Below are positions 55,996-64,000 of a stretch of DNA of 64,000 nt, piece by piece (the first letter of the stretch is position 1; the number at the start of each line of letters is the position of its first letter). The stretch is from NCBI GenBank assembly GCA_947380295.1, contig CANCQK010000002.1, positions 74,557 through 138,556 on the forward strand, read 5' to 3'. A program made the translations under genes and the position numbers. This DNA comes from Bdellovibrionales bacterium (GTDB taxonomy: Bacteria > Bdellovibrionota > UBA1018). The notes under the pieces were generated by a model that saw only the letters and a program-made list of their open reading frames with translations, did not search any database and was not told the DNA's origin.

Positions 55996-58035
55996 TTAGT
56001 GCAAAAAACTAGGGACCTGTAGAGCTCCTGAGTTATTCCAGCAAGACACGGCCCCGTCTAGATCGAGGGCGCATGCGTGATCGTCGCTGGCCACAGAGAT
56101 TTGGGTGAAATTGTGTCCTTGAGGGACTGAGCTACTTCCTGTCGCTGTGCCTGCTGCTGGGCTATTGGAGCCCGCCGCCCAGCAAGCGATACTCCCTGAG
56201 GACGTCGGTCCTCCGCTGATTTCTACAATTCCACAAGTTTGTGTCGTCCCGGTTGAATTTGAAAGTGTACTTCCCGACGATACGAGCGTTGGAGTGGGGG
56301 TGCTGGCTGGAGTTGAATTCCCTCCTGGACTTGGGGGTTCATCAGCAGGCCGAGAGTTGGCTTCATTTTGATTCGGAGGACTGGGCTCTGATTCTGGCTC
56401 GCTGCGAGCACCGGGGCTGTCACTTGGGCTATCTGGACGGTTCCCAGCCGTGTCCGCTGTTGAGGTTGGCTCTTGTGTTGGTGGATTTGAAACCATGGGA
56501 GGTTGAGTAGAAGGGGCTGTAGAGCCTGTAGAGTCTCCTGGGTGAGAGCAGAAGACTTGATCCAATGGGCCTCCCAATGCCGACACCCAGCAAATTTCGC
56601 TCGCACCCAATTCATTCAACCGGGATTTGGCCTCTCGAGATTCTGGAGGGGGGCCTCCCCAACAATAGAGCTTTGAATTTTGCATCAGTGCGCAGCTTTG
56701 ACCCTGACCTAAAGTGTAGATCGATTTGGCTTGGGGAGTTGCCCGAATGATGAAACTAAACTGGGCTAAGTAAGGAGGGTGAGTTGATTCGCCTGGATTC
56801 GCTGAGGTGGGCATAATGAGCTGTGGGGCATCTGCTCGTGTTACAGAAATCACGAAAGGTACGGGACTGGGTGCAGGAGCATAGTAGCCAAGCGGATTTC
56901 CGGTTGAAATTAGGGTGCAGGAAGTGGGGTCGAACTTAAGGCCTTTTGCTAGAGGCGGAGGCAGGGTGTTTGTTTCTACCCCGGGCGCGGACAGTTGACA
57001 GGTGGTGAAGGGTTTCGCATAGACCGTTCCGTTACCGTTGATGATTTGCGGACCCCACGACCAAATCGGAGCCGGGTTCGAGCTGCTGGGTTGAGTTGAA
57101 AAGTTATAAGTCACCAGTCCTGAGCCTGATGTAGCCTCGATGAAGGCACTGGAAGGGACTTGAGCCGGATCGAGTTGGACCGTCATGGGTCGAGAGTCTG
57201 TAATTCGTGTGAAGTTGAGAGTTGCGTAAGCAGCATGCGCTCCGTTCGAGGGATCTTCCGGGTATCTTTCAAAAATTTCGATTCCTACCTGACTCTTTCC
57301 TGCCACCTGAGAGGGGGACCCGCTGATGGCTCCAGTTCCGGAATCAATGGAAAGACCGTAAATCTTAGGATCAAGGTTGGTAATTCCTGGCGTGGGGAGA
57401 GGACTGGCAAATGCATAATAAAGACTCATTCCAGATGGAATTTCAGTAACTGAAGGCAGAACTGGAGTCAATTCATTATTACCCACTAAAACACTAGGTA
57501 TTGGAGAATAAGTGACACTCAGTGGTCCTGGGTCTGGATAAGAATGGGTGATGACTGTTGAGTTGAGTGAGAACGTGGTGGATTGATTTGAACTTGATGA
57601 CAACGTGACTGTTGCAGTGATGATAGTGTCGACCCCCAGTCCTCGAGTTGGAAGTCCTGTCAGGACTCCTGTCGTTGAATTGAGAGATAGATTATTGCAA
57701 GATTCTGGATAGCATGAGTATCTAATTTTAACGCCCTCTGGGAGCGCAATAGAGTTGAGAGTTGAGCCATAGAGAGTAGGCGCACCGCCAGATTGAGGAG
57801 TGATGTAAACCTTAGGGTAGGCGTTCAGGCTATATGGAATTCGATTCACCAAAATGGAACTTTGTGGCGTGTAGGTCATTGAGAATTGACTTGGGTCGGA
57901 GGGGGGCAGAGGAGAATCGGCACTGGCCTCTAAGCAGAGTCCGAAACCCGTCAGCCACCCTAGTGTGACCGCGGTAACAGTGACCTTCCAAGAATTAGCT
58001 TGTGCTAGGTTGGTTAATTTAGCTCGACTGAACAT
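55996..58035 (-). CDS. Exported protein with putative Ig-like (He_PIG) domains and RCC1-like repeats
   Basis: This 679-residue protein starts with a signal peptide ending LCLEASADS. The first part has Ig-like units of the He_PIG type (LSLNSTTGVLTGLPT, and LSIDSGTGAISGSPS). The C-terminal part has RCC1-like half-repeats with paired Cys and Trp (GQSCALMQNSKLYCWG, and DHACALDLDGAVSCWNN), separated by a linker of about 100 residues rich in Pro, Ser, Thr and Glu. The arrangement suggests a surface-exposed adhesion or stalk protein. The linker may be glycosylated or disordered. It is convergent with cca. Confidence 0.75.
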   Translation of the reverse strand: MFSRAKLTNLAQANSWKVTVTAVTLGWLTGFGLCLEASADSPLPPSDPSQFSMTYTPQSSILVNRIPYSLNAYPKVYITPQSGGAPTLYGSTLNSIALPEGVKIRYSCYPESCNNLSLNSTTGVLTGLPTRGLGVDTIITATVTLSSSSNQSTTFSLNSTVITHSYPDPGPLSVTYSPIPSVLVGNNELTPVLPSVTEIPSGMSLYYAFASPLPTPGITNLDPKIYGLSIDSGTGAISGSPSQVAGKSQVGIEIFERYPEDPSNGAHAAYATLNFTRITDSRPMTVQLDPAQVPSSAFIEATSGSGLVTYNFSTQPSSSNPAPIWSWGPQIINGNGTVYAKPFTTCQLSAPGVETNTLPPPLAKGLKFDPTSCTLISTGNPLGYYAPAPSPVPFVISVTRADAPQLIMPTSANPGESTHPPYLAQFSFIIRATPQAKSIYTLGQGQSCALMQNSKLYCWGGPPPESREAKSRLNELGASEICWVSALGGPLDQVFCSHPGDSTGSTAPSTQPPMVSNPPTQEPTSTADTAGNRPDSPSDSPGARSEPESEPSPPNQNEANSRPADEPPSPGGNSTPASTPTPTLVSSGSTLSNSTGTTQTCGIVEISGGPTSSGSIACWAAGSNSPAAGTATGSSSVPQGHNFTQISVASDDHACALDLDGAVSCWNNSGALQVPSFLH

Positions 58036-58172
58036 AGCTCTTTTAATTACATAGTAATTGATTAATTAAGTCAATAGAGAGTGATTTTAATTTAGTGGGG
58101 TGCGGTAACTTAGCGAAATTGCTTTTTTCTTAAAGAGTGTGTCGTATTTGACCTATGTATCCTATGACTGCC

Positions 58173-59708
58173 TTAACGTTCGTTTTGGTTCAGTAACCTT
58201 TTAAGCCGGGCGGCATCTGGCTGAATAATTAACGTTTTGTTATGTGTGTAGCTGGCTTCTGTAGAGTCTTTGATTCGTTTCACGAATTTTTTAAAAGTGT
58301 AGTCGACTTCGGTTTTGCCCCAGCTTTCGCCACCACTATAGTAGATCACCAAGAGGGCAGCATCCAAAAGTGTATCTAGAGGTGCTGATTTGCCTGGTTG
58401 AATAGGGATCAGTCCATGCGCTCCAGGGCGTCCACGGACGTGGAGCCAAATATCATTACCCCGAGCATGCTTAAACGTGAGTTCGAGGTTCTCGTCTTTA
58501 CTGCGACCAATCCAGATGATGAGGCCGTCTTTTGATGTGAACGACTTGCCCAACCACTGGGCTACTTTTTTAATGGGCTTTCCGCCTGGAATCGCTGGCG
58601 AAGGCTGAAGACCTGCTTTTTTCTCGGCTCTCTCTAAAGATTGCCAGTCTTTTTCTGTGAGTGGAGTGGGTGGGGTTTTTGGCAGGGATTCAAGAATCTG
58701 TGTAAAAAAATGAAGGGACTCCTGAAATCGCTCAATTCGACCTTGTGCTTCTGCGATTCGCTTCAGTTTTCTTCTGGCGTTTTGATAATACTTGTCAACT
58801 TGTTCCTGAAGGGAGAGTTTGGGGTCACGCGGAATTAATATTTCCTCTCCTGTTGTGTAATTGACCGCGAGATAGTGGGTTTCTGATGCCTCCGTGTTAG
58901 GGTTACTCAGTGCTGTTTTGAGGGTGTCACCCTTTTTTTGCCAATCTTCCTCGTGACGGGCTTCGGTGAGCGTAACTTGGCTTTGACGGATTCGATCTTG
59001 AGATTGTTTGATTGATTCGCGCAGGCCCTTGGCGGCTGCGCGAGTTCGCTGGTCAAATGCTTCAGTTTGAAGTTCCTTTTCTAAAATCTTAAAAAATGTT
59101 TCTGGATGTTGAAAGTACTCAGCTCTCACGGGGGGGTGTGGAGGAGCTTGTGCTCCATCGGGTGGCGTGTAGGCAGTGATTTGCTTGCTTTCGTCGCGAA
59201 TGGTCCTGCTCCTGGCTAGGATTTTCCACCGCGTTTCTGGGCCGTGGGGGCCTTGAATGGATTTGATCGGTGCTTGAACGAGAAATGCCTCCGGGGCAGC
59301 GGGGATGAGAGATAAGACGAGTCCAAGGGCGTCCGATCCATTGCTTGCTTGTGAAAACCACAGGATCGCAACTCGCTCTCTCGGTAATGCCTCAATTTTG
59401 AGGAGCTTAGATCCTTTGATCTGTTTTGAGAGATTTTGGTCAAAGGTTGAGCGTGTTGCAGAGGGGGAAGCCTTTGGACCTTTTCCCACGCTCCAGGCAA
59501 GATAAGATCGACGTGGGAAAATGCTAATCAACAAAATTGAGTCTTGGCGGCGGCCAGTGAGGCGAATGAGCCATTCCCCCTTAAGGTAGCCCTCTGCAAA
59601 TCGCTCACGCTCCGGAACAATCACACGGTCGACAAAGAGCCCTTCTATTTCTGGGCGAATCCGGTCGATGAGGGTTGAAATCTCTAGCCAATTCAGTTGC
59701 GGGATCAT
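58173..59708 (-). CDS. RqcH/NFACT family protein (fibronectin-binding protein A-like)
   Basis: This 511-residue protein has an N-terminal NFACT-N domain (LEISTLIDRIRPEIEGLFVD), a coiled coil (about residues 260-350) and a C-terminal NFACT-R domain with the conserved DIWLHVRGRPGAHGLIP and YYSGGESWGKTEVDYTF. Such proteins bind stalled 50S subunits and add alanine tails to nascent chains in bacterial ribosome quality control. mutS2, another ribosome-rescue factor, is also in this window, though not adjacent. A few NFACT motifs vary, so activity is likely but not certain. Confidence 0.88.
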   Translation of the reverse strand: MIPQLNWLEISTLIDRIRPEIEGLFVDRVIVPERERFAEGYLKGEWLIRLTGRRQDSILLISIFPRRSYLAWSVGKGPKASPSATRSTFDQNLSKQIKGSKLLKIEALPRERVAILWFSQASNGSDALGLVLSLIPAAPEAFLVQAPIKSIQGPHGPETRWKILARSRTIRDESKQITAYTPPDGAQAPPHPPVRAEYFQHPETFFKILEKELQTEAFDQRTRAAAKGLRESIKQSQDRIRQSQVTLTEARHEEDWQKKGDTLKTALSNPNTEASETHYLAVNYTTGEEILIPRDPKLSLQEQVDKYYQNARRKLKRIAEAQGRIERFQESLHFFTQILESLPKTPPTPLTEKDWQSLERAEKKAGLQPSPAIPGGKPIKKVAQWLGKSFTSKDGLIIWIGRSKDENLELTFKHARGNDIWLHVRGRPGAHGLIPIQPGKSAPLDTLLDAALLVIYYSGGESWGKTEVDYTFKKFVKRIKDSTEASYTHNKTLIIQPDAARLKRLLNQNER

Positions 59709-59857
59709 GATGGGTACTTCTCCTGTTGTGGGGCTCTAGTCTCCAATCTATCAAATCAGTCGCAAAACTCCAGAGCCGTTCCCTTTCGCCTTCAACGGAT
59801 GCGGTTGCTCCGCTGCGTTGACTAGCCGGATGCTTCAAATTGGTGTACAAGAGCCCG

Positions 59858-61162
59858 ATGCAAACCCATAGTGGAACAGAAGTAATTTGGCGGGTACGCC
59901 GCGGGATGGATCGTCGTTTTCGCTCAGGACACCCCTGGGTGTATTCGAATGAGTTGACGGAGAGCCCGAAGGGAGTCGAGGCTGGCGCGATCGTTCAGCT
60001 TCAAGATGCCTCTGGAGCCTTTTTGGCCCGAGGCTTCGGAAATCCTAACTCACTGATTTCATTTCGGGAGCTAACTCGAGACGTTCGAGTTTTGGATCCG
60101 GGATCTACGGAAAGTCTGATTGAGAGTTTGCTCGCTGCACATCGCCTCCGAGTTCAAGCTGGTTTTGGAGGGGTGAGTCACCGCCTTTGTTATGGTGAGT
60201 CGGATGGTTTGCCTGGATTGGTGGTGGATCGATACGTTTTACGTTCGGGTCAGGTTTTTGTGATTCAGGCCCACACCGCAGGTGCGGATCGTTTGATGTC
60301 CCGTTGGGAAGAAGTGCTTCGAGGATTTTTAGCGCGGACCATAGACGCTCCGAGCTGGGAGAGAGTGGCTGTCGTTTTGCGAAACGACGTGGCAGTGAGA
60401 GCACGAGAAGGGTTAAGCGAAGATGAGCCGCGGGTGCTTAAGGGTCTTGGTCAGTTCGATTTGTCTCAGGCTGAGATTGCAGTGAGATCCGTTCAGGGAC
60501 ATGAGCCACTTTGGTTCCGGGTTGATTTGAAGGCTGGACAAAAGACGGGCTTTTTCTTGGACCAATTTTCTAATATCCAAATTGCTGCACAGGCTTTTAA
60601 AAACTTTGATTTCGGGCATCCATCTCAACGTGTGGTGAGGATTTTAGATCTCTGCTGTTATGTTGGGCAGTGGAGCGCACAGCTTGCCGCACTATTTAAA
60701 AGCCAAGGAAGAGAAGTTGAAGTCGTCGCTGTGGATGCGTCTGCTCGCGCCCTAGAACTTGCAAAAGCCAACGTGGAAGCGCAAGGTGCCCGCTTCGAAT
60801 CTCACTGTGTTAATGTACTTAAAGATTTGGGCTCATTTCCTGACCAGAGTTTTGACTTGGTCATCTCCGATCCTCCTGCATTAATTAAAAGCCGTAAAGA
60901 TATTCCAGTGGGGACTCGCGCTTACCTTCAATTGGCCACCCAGGTTTTTCGCCTGGCTCGTCAAGGTGGGGGAGTCGTGTGCTGTTCCTGCTCCGCCTTG
61001 TTGGATGAGGAGAGTTTTATTCAGGCTCAAGCCAAGGCTATTCAAAGAAATTCTGTTCGGGTGAGGTGGATTGCGAAGGGGAGTCAGTCTCCGGATCATC
61101 CCGTCTTGGCGGAATTCCCTGAAGGGCGTTATTTAAAAGGATGGATGGGCGCAGTTCTCTAG
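59858..61162 (+). CDS. RlmI-like 23S rRNA (cytosine-C5) methyltransferase
   Basis: This 434-residue protein has an N-terminal PUA domain (RRFRSGHPWVYSNELTESPK), an EEHUD-like middle and a Rossmann methyltransferase: LKAGQKTGFFLDQFSN, then ILDLCCYVGQWSAQLA (motif I) and VISDPPALIKSR (motif IV). The catalytic Cys is in VVCCSCSALLDEE. This is the RlmI/YccW layout, methylating 23S rRNA. I choose ATG 59858; an in-frame TTG at 59840 adds six residues without support. Confidence 0.88.
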   Translation: MQTHSGTEVIWRVRRGMDRRFRSGHPWVYSNELTESPKGVEAGAIVQLQDASGAFLARGFGNPNSLISFRELTRDVRVLDPGSTESLIESLLAAHRLRVQAGFGGVSHRLCYGESDGLPGLVVDRYVLRSGQVFVIQAHTAGADRLMSRWEEVLRGFLARTIDAPSWERVAVVLRNDVAVRAREGLSEDEPRVLKGLGQFDLSQAEIAVRSVQGHEPLWFRVDLKAGQKTGFFLDQFSNIQIAAQAFKNFDFGHPSQRVVRILDLCCYVGQWSAQLAALFKSQGREVEVVAVDASARALELAKANVEAQGARFESHCVNVLKDLGSFPDQSFDLVISDPPALIKSRKDIPVGTRAYLQLATQVFRLARQGGGVVCCSCSALLDEESFIQAQAKAIQRNSVRVRWIAKGSQSPDHPVLAEFPEGRYLKGWMGAVL

Positions 61163-61166
61163 CTCT

Positions 61167-61184
61167 CTGGAACAGCCTTTGCTT
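61167..61184 (+). promoter_or_regulatory. Sigma-54 (-24/-12) promoter for the exported unknown protein
   Basis: CTGGAACAGCCTTTGCTT has GG at 61169-61170 and GC at 61181-61182 with exact ten-base spacing and the same TTGCTT as the other three sites; the -24 box has A for C. Start would be near 61194, leaving a 29-base leader with GGAGGGG as ribosome site. Confidence 0.65.
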
Positions 61185-61222
61185 ACAAACCCTCGGTTTT
61201 TCACTTAAACGGAGGGGAATTT

Positions 61223-62089
61223 ATGAAGTTTAGAAAGCAAGTTTCGTTTCATTTTGTCTTCAGTTTGTCGGTACTGTTGGCTTTCACTGCGGGCGCGTCC
61301 AAAAGTGCATTGGCTGGCAAATCGATTGGGGTTGAGGATGCTGGCATGCAAGAAGGATTTTCTGCCCTTTCTCGGCAGGTCGTGACAGGTAAGGTTGCCT
61401 TTGAGTCCCGTTACACTCGCGTTCTTGAGGAAGTGTGCGACGGAGCTCCTTGTCACCAATCTCAACAATATTGGAGCTTGGTGATTCAATCAGGAGCATC
61501 TAAATACATCCTCAATGAAAAGCTGAATGTGGGAATGATGCGTGAGCCTGCATTCGCAGATCTCGCCGGTGTTCCCGTGCGCCCTGGCACTGTGGTTCAG
61601 TTGGAGGGTGAAGTGGCTGACAATGGGCTCCATCAATACTCTATTCAAAAAGTTCACCATGTTCAGTTAGTTTTGGATCTAGGGTGGGCCTGTTACAATA
61701 TGGGCGGCGGCACTTCTAATGTTTACGCTCGAGTCTGGCGCGATCCTGAAACTGGAGCGTCGCCCGAAGGAAGAGACTCCTATCGAATGAGGGTGCAAGA
61801 GGTGGTGAATCGTACGGTGAGACCGATTGCGTATATCCAGGACGCAGTTTTGGCGGTCCGGTCTAATCAGATGGTATTTGCAGGAGCAAGTTCTGCCCCT
61901 CAGGATGTTGAGGTTGAACTCCAGATTGCTGACGCGCTCCCTCAATCGCTGACTGCGCCTGCCAAACTCAAAATTAAAAAACGAGGGCCTGAGGGCTTAG
62001 CGCGTGAGACTGGCGTCGAGAGTGAGGCCGCCGTCATCGAGATGAATTGCAGTCGGACGCGCACGATGCTTTTCTTGGGAGAAAACTAA
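61223..62089 (+). CDS. Exported protein of unknown function
   Basis: This 288-residue protein has a signal peptide (basic start, hydrophobic core, ending KSALAGKS). The mature protein has beta-rich segments (VVTGKVAFESRYTRVLEEVC and GTVVQLEGEVADNGLHQYSI) that could be an OB-like fold, and four Cys, likely in disulfides. No catalytic motif is seen. The gene follows its own sigma-54 promoter and GGAGGGG ribosome site, and is followed by a weak stem-loop. It is not recognised. Confidence 0.8.
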   Translation: MKFRKQVSFHFVFSLSVLLAFTAGASKSALAGKSIGVEDAGMQEGFSALSRQVVTGKVAFESRYTRVLEEVCDGAPCHQSQQYWSLVIQSGASKYILNEKLNVGMMREPAFADLAGVPVRPGTVVQLEGEVADNGLHQYSIQKVHHVQLVLDLGWACYNMGGGTSNVYARVWRDPETGASPEGRDSYRMRVQEVVNRTVRPIAYIQDAVLAVRSNQMVFAGASSAPQDVEVELQIADALPQSLTAPAKLKIKKRGPEGLARETGVESEAAVIEMNCSRTRTMLFLGEN

Positions 62090-62117
62090 AGCCAAGCGAG
62101 TCTCGACTCCAGACTTG

Positions 62118-62163
62118 ATCACTCCACTTTGCTCGATCACGATGACGTACGAGGTGGAGTGAT
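62118..62163 (+). terminator. Weak stem-loop after the exported protein gene
   Basis: ATCACTCCAC (62118-62127) pairs with GTGGAGTGAT (62154-62163) across a 26-base loop. No T-run follows directly, so termination is uncertain. Confidence 0.45.
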
Positions 62164-62255
62164 ATCTTTAATTTAAACACTTTATAGCTCCTCAGGCCGT
62201 CTCGTGATAGAGTCCGACCAAATTTGATTATTATTGGATCGGGAGTTGTTAAGTC

Positions 62256-63404
62256 ATGAGTTCAGAGAATTATCAGTTTTTCGCTACGACCCCTTTGGGG
62301 ATGGAAACCCTCTTAGCTCAAGAGCTTGAACAGATGGGTGCGCCATCAGTGAAAATGGTTCGAGCAGGTGCACACTTTACTGGAAAGTTGGAAATTGCCC
62401 TTCGAGCCTGTCTTTGGTCTCGGATTGCGAGCCGAATTTTGCTCCCCCTCAAAACGTTTCGTGCTGAAAACCCGGATCAGCTTTATGCGGGTGTGCGATC
62501 CATTCATTGGTCAGATCATCTGACTTGTAACGACACTTTGGCGGTGGATTTTTCTACATCTAAGTCGAAGATCACTCATTCTCATTATGGTGCTTTGAAG
62601 GTTAAGGACGCGATTGTCGACCAATTTCGGACCCTCCAGGGAAGTCGTCCTTCCGTCGATCCCGTTCGGCCCAGCTTAAGAATTAATGTTTACCTTTCCA
62701 ATGACGAGGCAACTGTAAGCCTGGATCTCTCTGGAGATAGCCTGCATAAACGTGGCTACCGGCAAGAAGGGGTTGCAGCTCCTTTGAAGGAAAATCTCGC
62801 GGCTGCTCTGCTTCAAACTGCAGGCTGGCCAAAAGATCCCTCTTTTGCTTTTTTGGACCCGATGTGTGGTTCGGGTACCTTGCCAATTGAGGCAGCCTGG
62901 ATGGCTGCTCATCGGGCTCCGGGAATGACTCGCACTTACTTTGGATTTACGGGGTGGCAGGGGCATGTTCCCACCGTCTGGAAAAGACTCTTGGAAGAAG
63001 CTCGTGATCTTGAAATTAAGGACCGAAAAAAGCTGCCTAGGATTGTTGGGTATGACCAAGACTTTCGCGTGGTCCGTGCCGCACTTGAAAACGTCGAGAA
63101 GGCTGGCCTCAGAGGCCTAGTGCACATTGAAAAGCGAGATGTGAGCGCCTGTGAGCGAATCGCCGACCAGGGTTTGCTCCTCGTCAATCCTCCTTACGGC
63201 GAGCGTTTAGGCGAGGTGGAGGCCCTCAAGCCCCTTTATAAAGGGTTGGGAGATCTCCTGAAGCAGAAGTTTAAGGGTTGGGAAGGGTATATTTTCACTG
63301 GGAGTCCTGATCTCGCCAAAGTGATCGGACTTAAAGCGGCTCGACGCCATGTTTTGTTTAACGGACCTATCGAGTGTCGCCTTCTTCGGTACGAACTTTA
63401 CTGA
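62256..63404 (+). CDS. RlmL-type 23S rRNA guanine-N2 methyltransferase with THUMP domain
   Basis: This 382-residue protein has an N-terminal THUMP RNA-binding domain (TTPLGMETLLAQELEQMGAP, then VDFSTSKSKITHSHYGALKV) and a methyltransferase domain with SGTLPIEAAWMA and the catalytic NPPYGERLGE. It matches the N-terminal half of RlmKL (RlmL, m2G2445 in 23S rRNA) without the RlmK part. YRQEGVAAPLKENLAAALL is another family segment. Expected to act in the cytoplasm on 23S rRNA. Confidence 0.92.
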   Translation: MSSENYQFFATTPLGMETLLAQELEQMGAPSVKMVRAGAHFTGKLEIALRACLWSRIASRILLPLKTFRAENPDQLYAGVRSIHWSDHLTCNDTLAVDFSTSKSKITHSHYGALKVKDAIVDQFRTLQGSRPSVDPVRPSLRINVYLSNDEATVSLDLSGDSLHKRGYRQEGVAAPLKENLAAALLQTAGWPKDPSFAFLDPMCGSGTLPIEAAWMAAHRAPGMTRTYFGFTGWQGHVPTVWKRLLEEARDLEIKDRKKLPRIVGYDQDFRVVRAALENVEKAGLRGLVHIEKRDVSACERIADQGLLLVNPPYGERLGEVEALKPLYKGLGDLLKQKFKGWEGYIFTGSPDLAKVIGLKAARRHVLFNGPIECRLLRYELY

Positions 63405-63465
63405 GGGGCTGCCGCCGTAGAGATCAAGCTTTGTTACTCGATTGAAATCTGTTAAATCTCTCCCT

Positions 63466-64000
63466 ATGGAACAAAACAACTGGGTTGGAGAGGCTGCCAT
63501 CGACCGTGAGTCGGAAATCCGCTTAACACAAATGGCTGAGAGGGACGACGTGATTTCGAACCGAGTGAACGGCGTCAAACTCATTTTGATTGTCCTTTCT
63601 TCTCGTGGCATGGTCTACGATATCGAATCGCTTCGTCAAAAAGTGCTTTTATCCTATCCCGACGCAGCAGTTTTTTTTCAAACCACTGACGGCAAACCCG
63701 TAGGTACTGCTGCTCCGAAGTCTGTGGATCTTTTGATCGATTTTACAGGCCCTCGACAACGCCAGGCGATGTTCCATGCCCTCGGCCTGAAAAGAAGGGC
63801 TCGCTTTACAGTAGGTCGCAATTCAGGGATGTTCCGTAAAAAAGTCTACGACCGTATTTATGACGAAATGTCAGACCCAGGAAACATGCCCGAAGAGCTT
63901 TTAAAAAGAGAACGATTTGTTCAGAAACAGGTTTTAAATCTTGCTGGGATTGCCTTTGTTCAGGCCGGTGAAGTTTCACCGGATCTTGGAAAGTCGATCG
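63466..64000 (+). CDS. Unidentified protein, 3' end beyond window
   Basis: An open frame of at least 178 codons starts at ATG 63466 and runs off the window. It reads plausible protein throughout, with segments SVDLLIDFTGPRQRQAMFHA, ALGLKRRARFTVGR and KKVYDRIYDEM. The pattern LLIDFTG followed by a basic GLKRRARFTVGR stretch recalls the N-terminal half of some glycosyltransferase-like folds, but I cannot name a family. The ribosome site is weak. It follows rlmL by 61 bases. Confidence 0.7.
   Translation, partial: MEQNNWVGEAAIDRESEIRLTQMAERDDVISNRVNGVKLILIVLSSRGMVYDIESLRQKVLLSYPDAAVFFQTTDGKPVGTAAPKSVDLLIDFTGPRQRQAMFHALGLKRRARFTVGRNSGMFRKKVYDRIYDEMSDPGNMPEELLKRERFVQKQVLNLAGIAFVQAGEVSPDLGKSI

Overview
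The window looks like a chromosomal segment of a Gram-negative bacterium with an outer membrane, probably a member of the Bdellovibrionota or a related 'deltaproteobacterial' lineage. This placement is inferred from gene content and style: many Sec-exported lipoproteins and surface proteins, a J-domain/helix-turn-helix protein beside an FlhG/MinD-type ATPase, free-standing CheX and CheY-like proteins, sigma-54 control, and dense operons with TTG and ATGA overlaps. No rRNA, tRNA, CRISPR array, integrase or transposase was recognised.

Layout. 1-3.3 kb: end of a CtpA-type protease, xseA, an exported M23 peptidase and a MORN-like lipoprotein. 3.3-4.3 kb: divergent CheX and CheY-like genes. 4.4-9.9 kb: sucA-sucB-lpdA (2-oxoglutarate dehydrogenase). 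10-11.9 kb: GLUG-repeat lipoprotein. 12-13 kb: ygfZ. 13.1-15.7 kb: two minus-strand genes for apparently exported purine enzymes, a PRPP-synthetase-like protein and a YjjX-type NTPase fused to adenine phosphoribosyltransferase. They are bracketed by a 30-bp direct repeat (29/30 identical). 15.9-20 kb: an outer-membrane metallopeptidase/beta-propeller/beta-barrel protein and a YhaM-type exoribonuclease. 20.1-22.3 kb: a scarred region with a frameshifted gene fragment, palindromes, a tatD fragment, a perfect 19-bp inverted repeat and a DUF4143 ATPase. 22.3-28.7 kb: a seven-gene minus-strand operon (flhG-like, J/HTH, rluD, pgeF, dsbD-like, VKOR-DsbA, tatD). 29-34 kb: dolichol-kinase-like protein, mutS2-sprT, a YHS protein and a degenerate NtrC-like protein. 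34.3-38.9 kb: a complete BMP-type nucleoside ABC importer. 39-46.3 kb: lipoprotein and BKACE pair, solitary CpaF ATPase, RluA-family synthase and a heterodimeric ABC exporter. 46.4-50.9 kb: two small exported proteins, each with a sigma-54 promoter, then an NtrB/NtrC-like pair and a Nudix hydrolase. 51-64 kb: ROK kinase, ftsK, cca, a large Ig/RCC1-like exported protein, RqcH/NFACT, RNA methyltransferases, and an unidentified gene cut by the window end.

How the genes fit together. Four -24/-12 promoters with exact GG-N10-GC spacing and an identical TTGCTT -12 element (29.0, 46.4, 47.1 and 61.2 kb) all precede genes for membrane or exported proteins. Two of them sit next to the NtrC-type regulator, which suggests a sigma-54 envelope regulon. 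The nucleoside importer and the exported purine enzymes together suggest that purines are handled outside the cytoplasm, which would suit a predator or scavenger living on other cells' nucleotides. The exported purine cassette is the most unusual system here.
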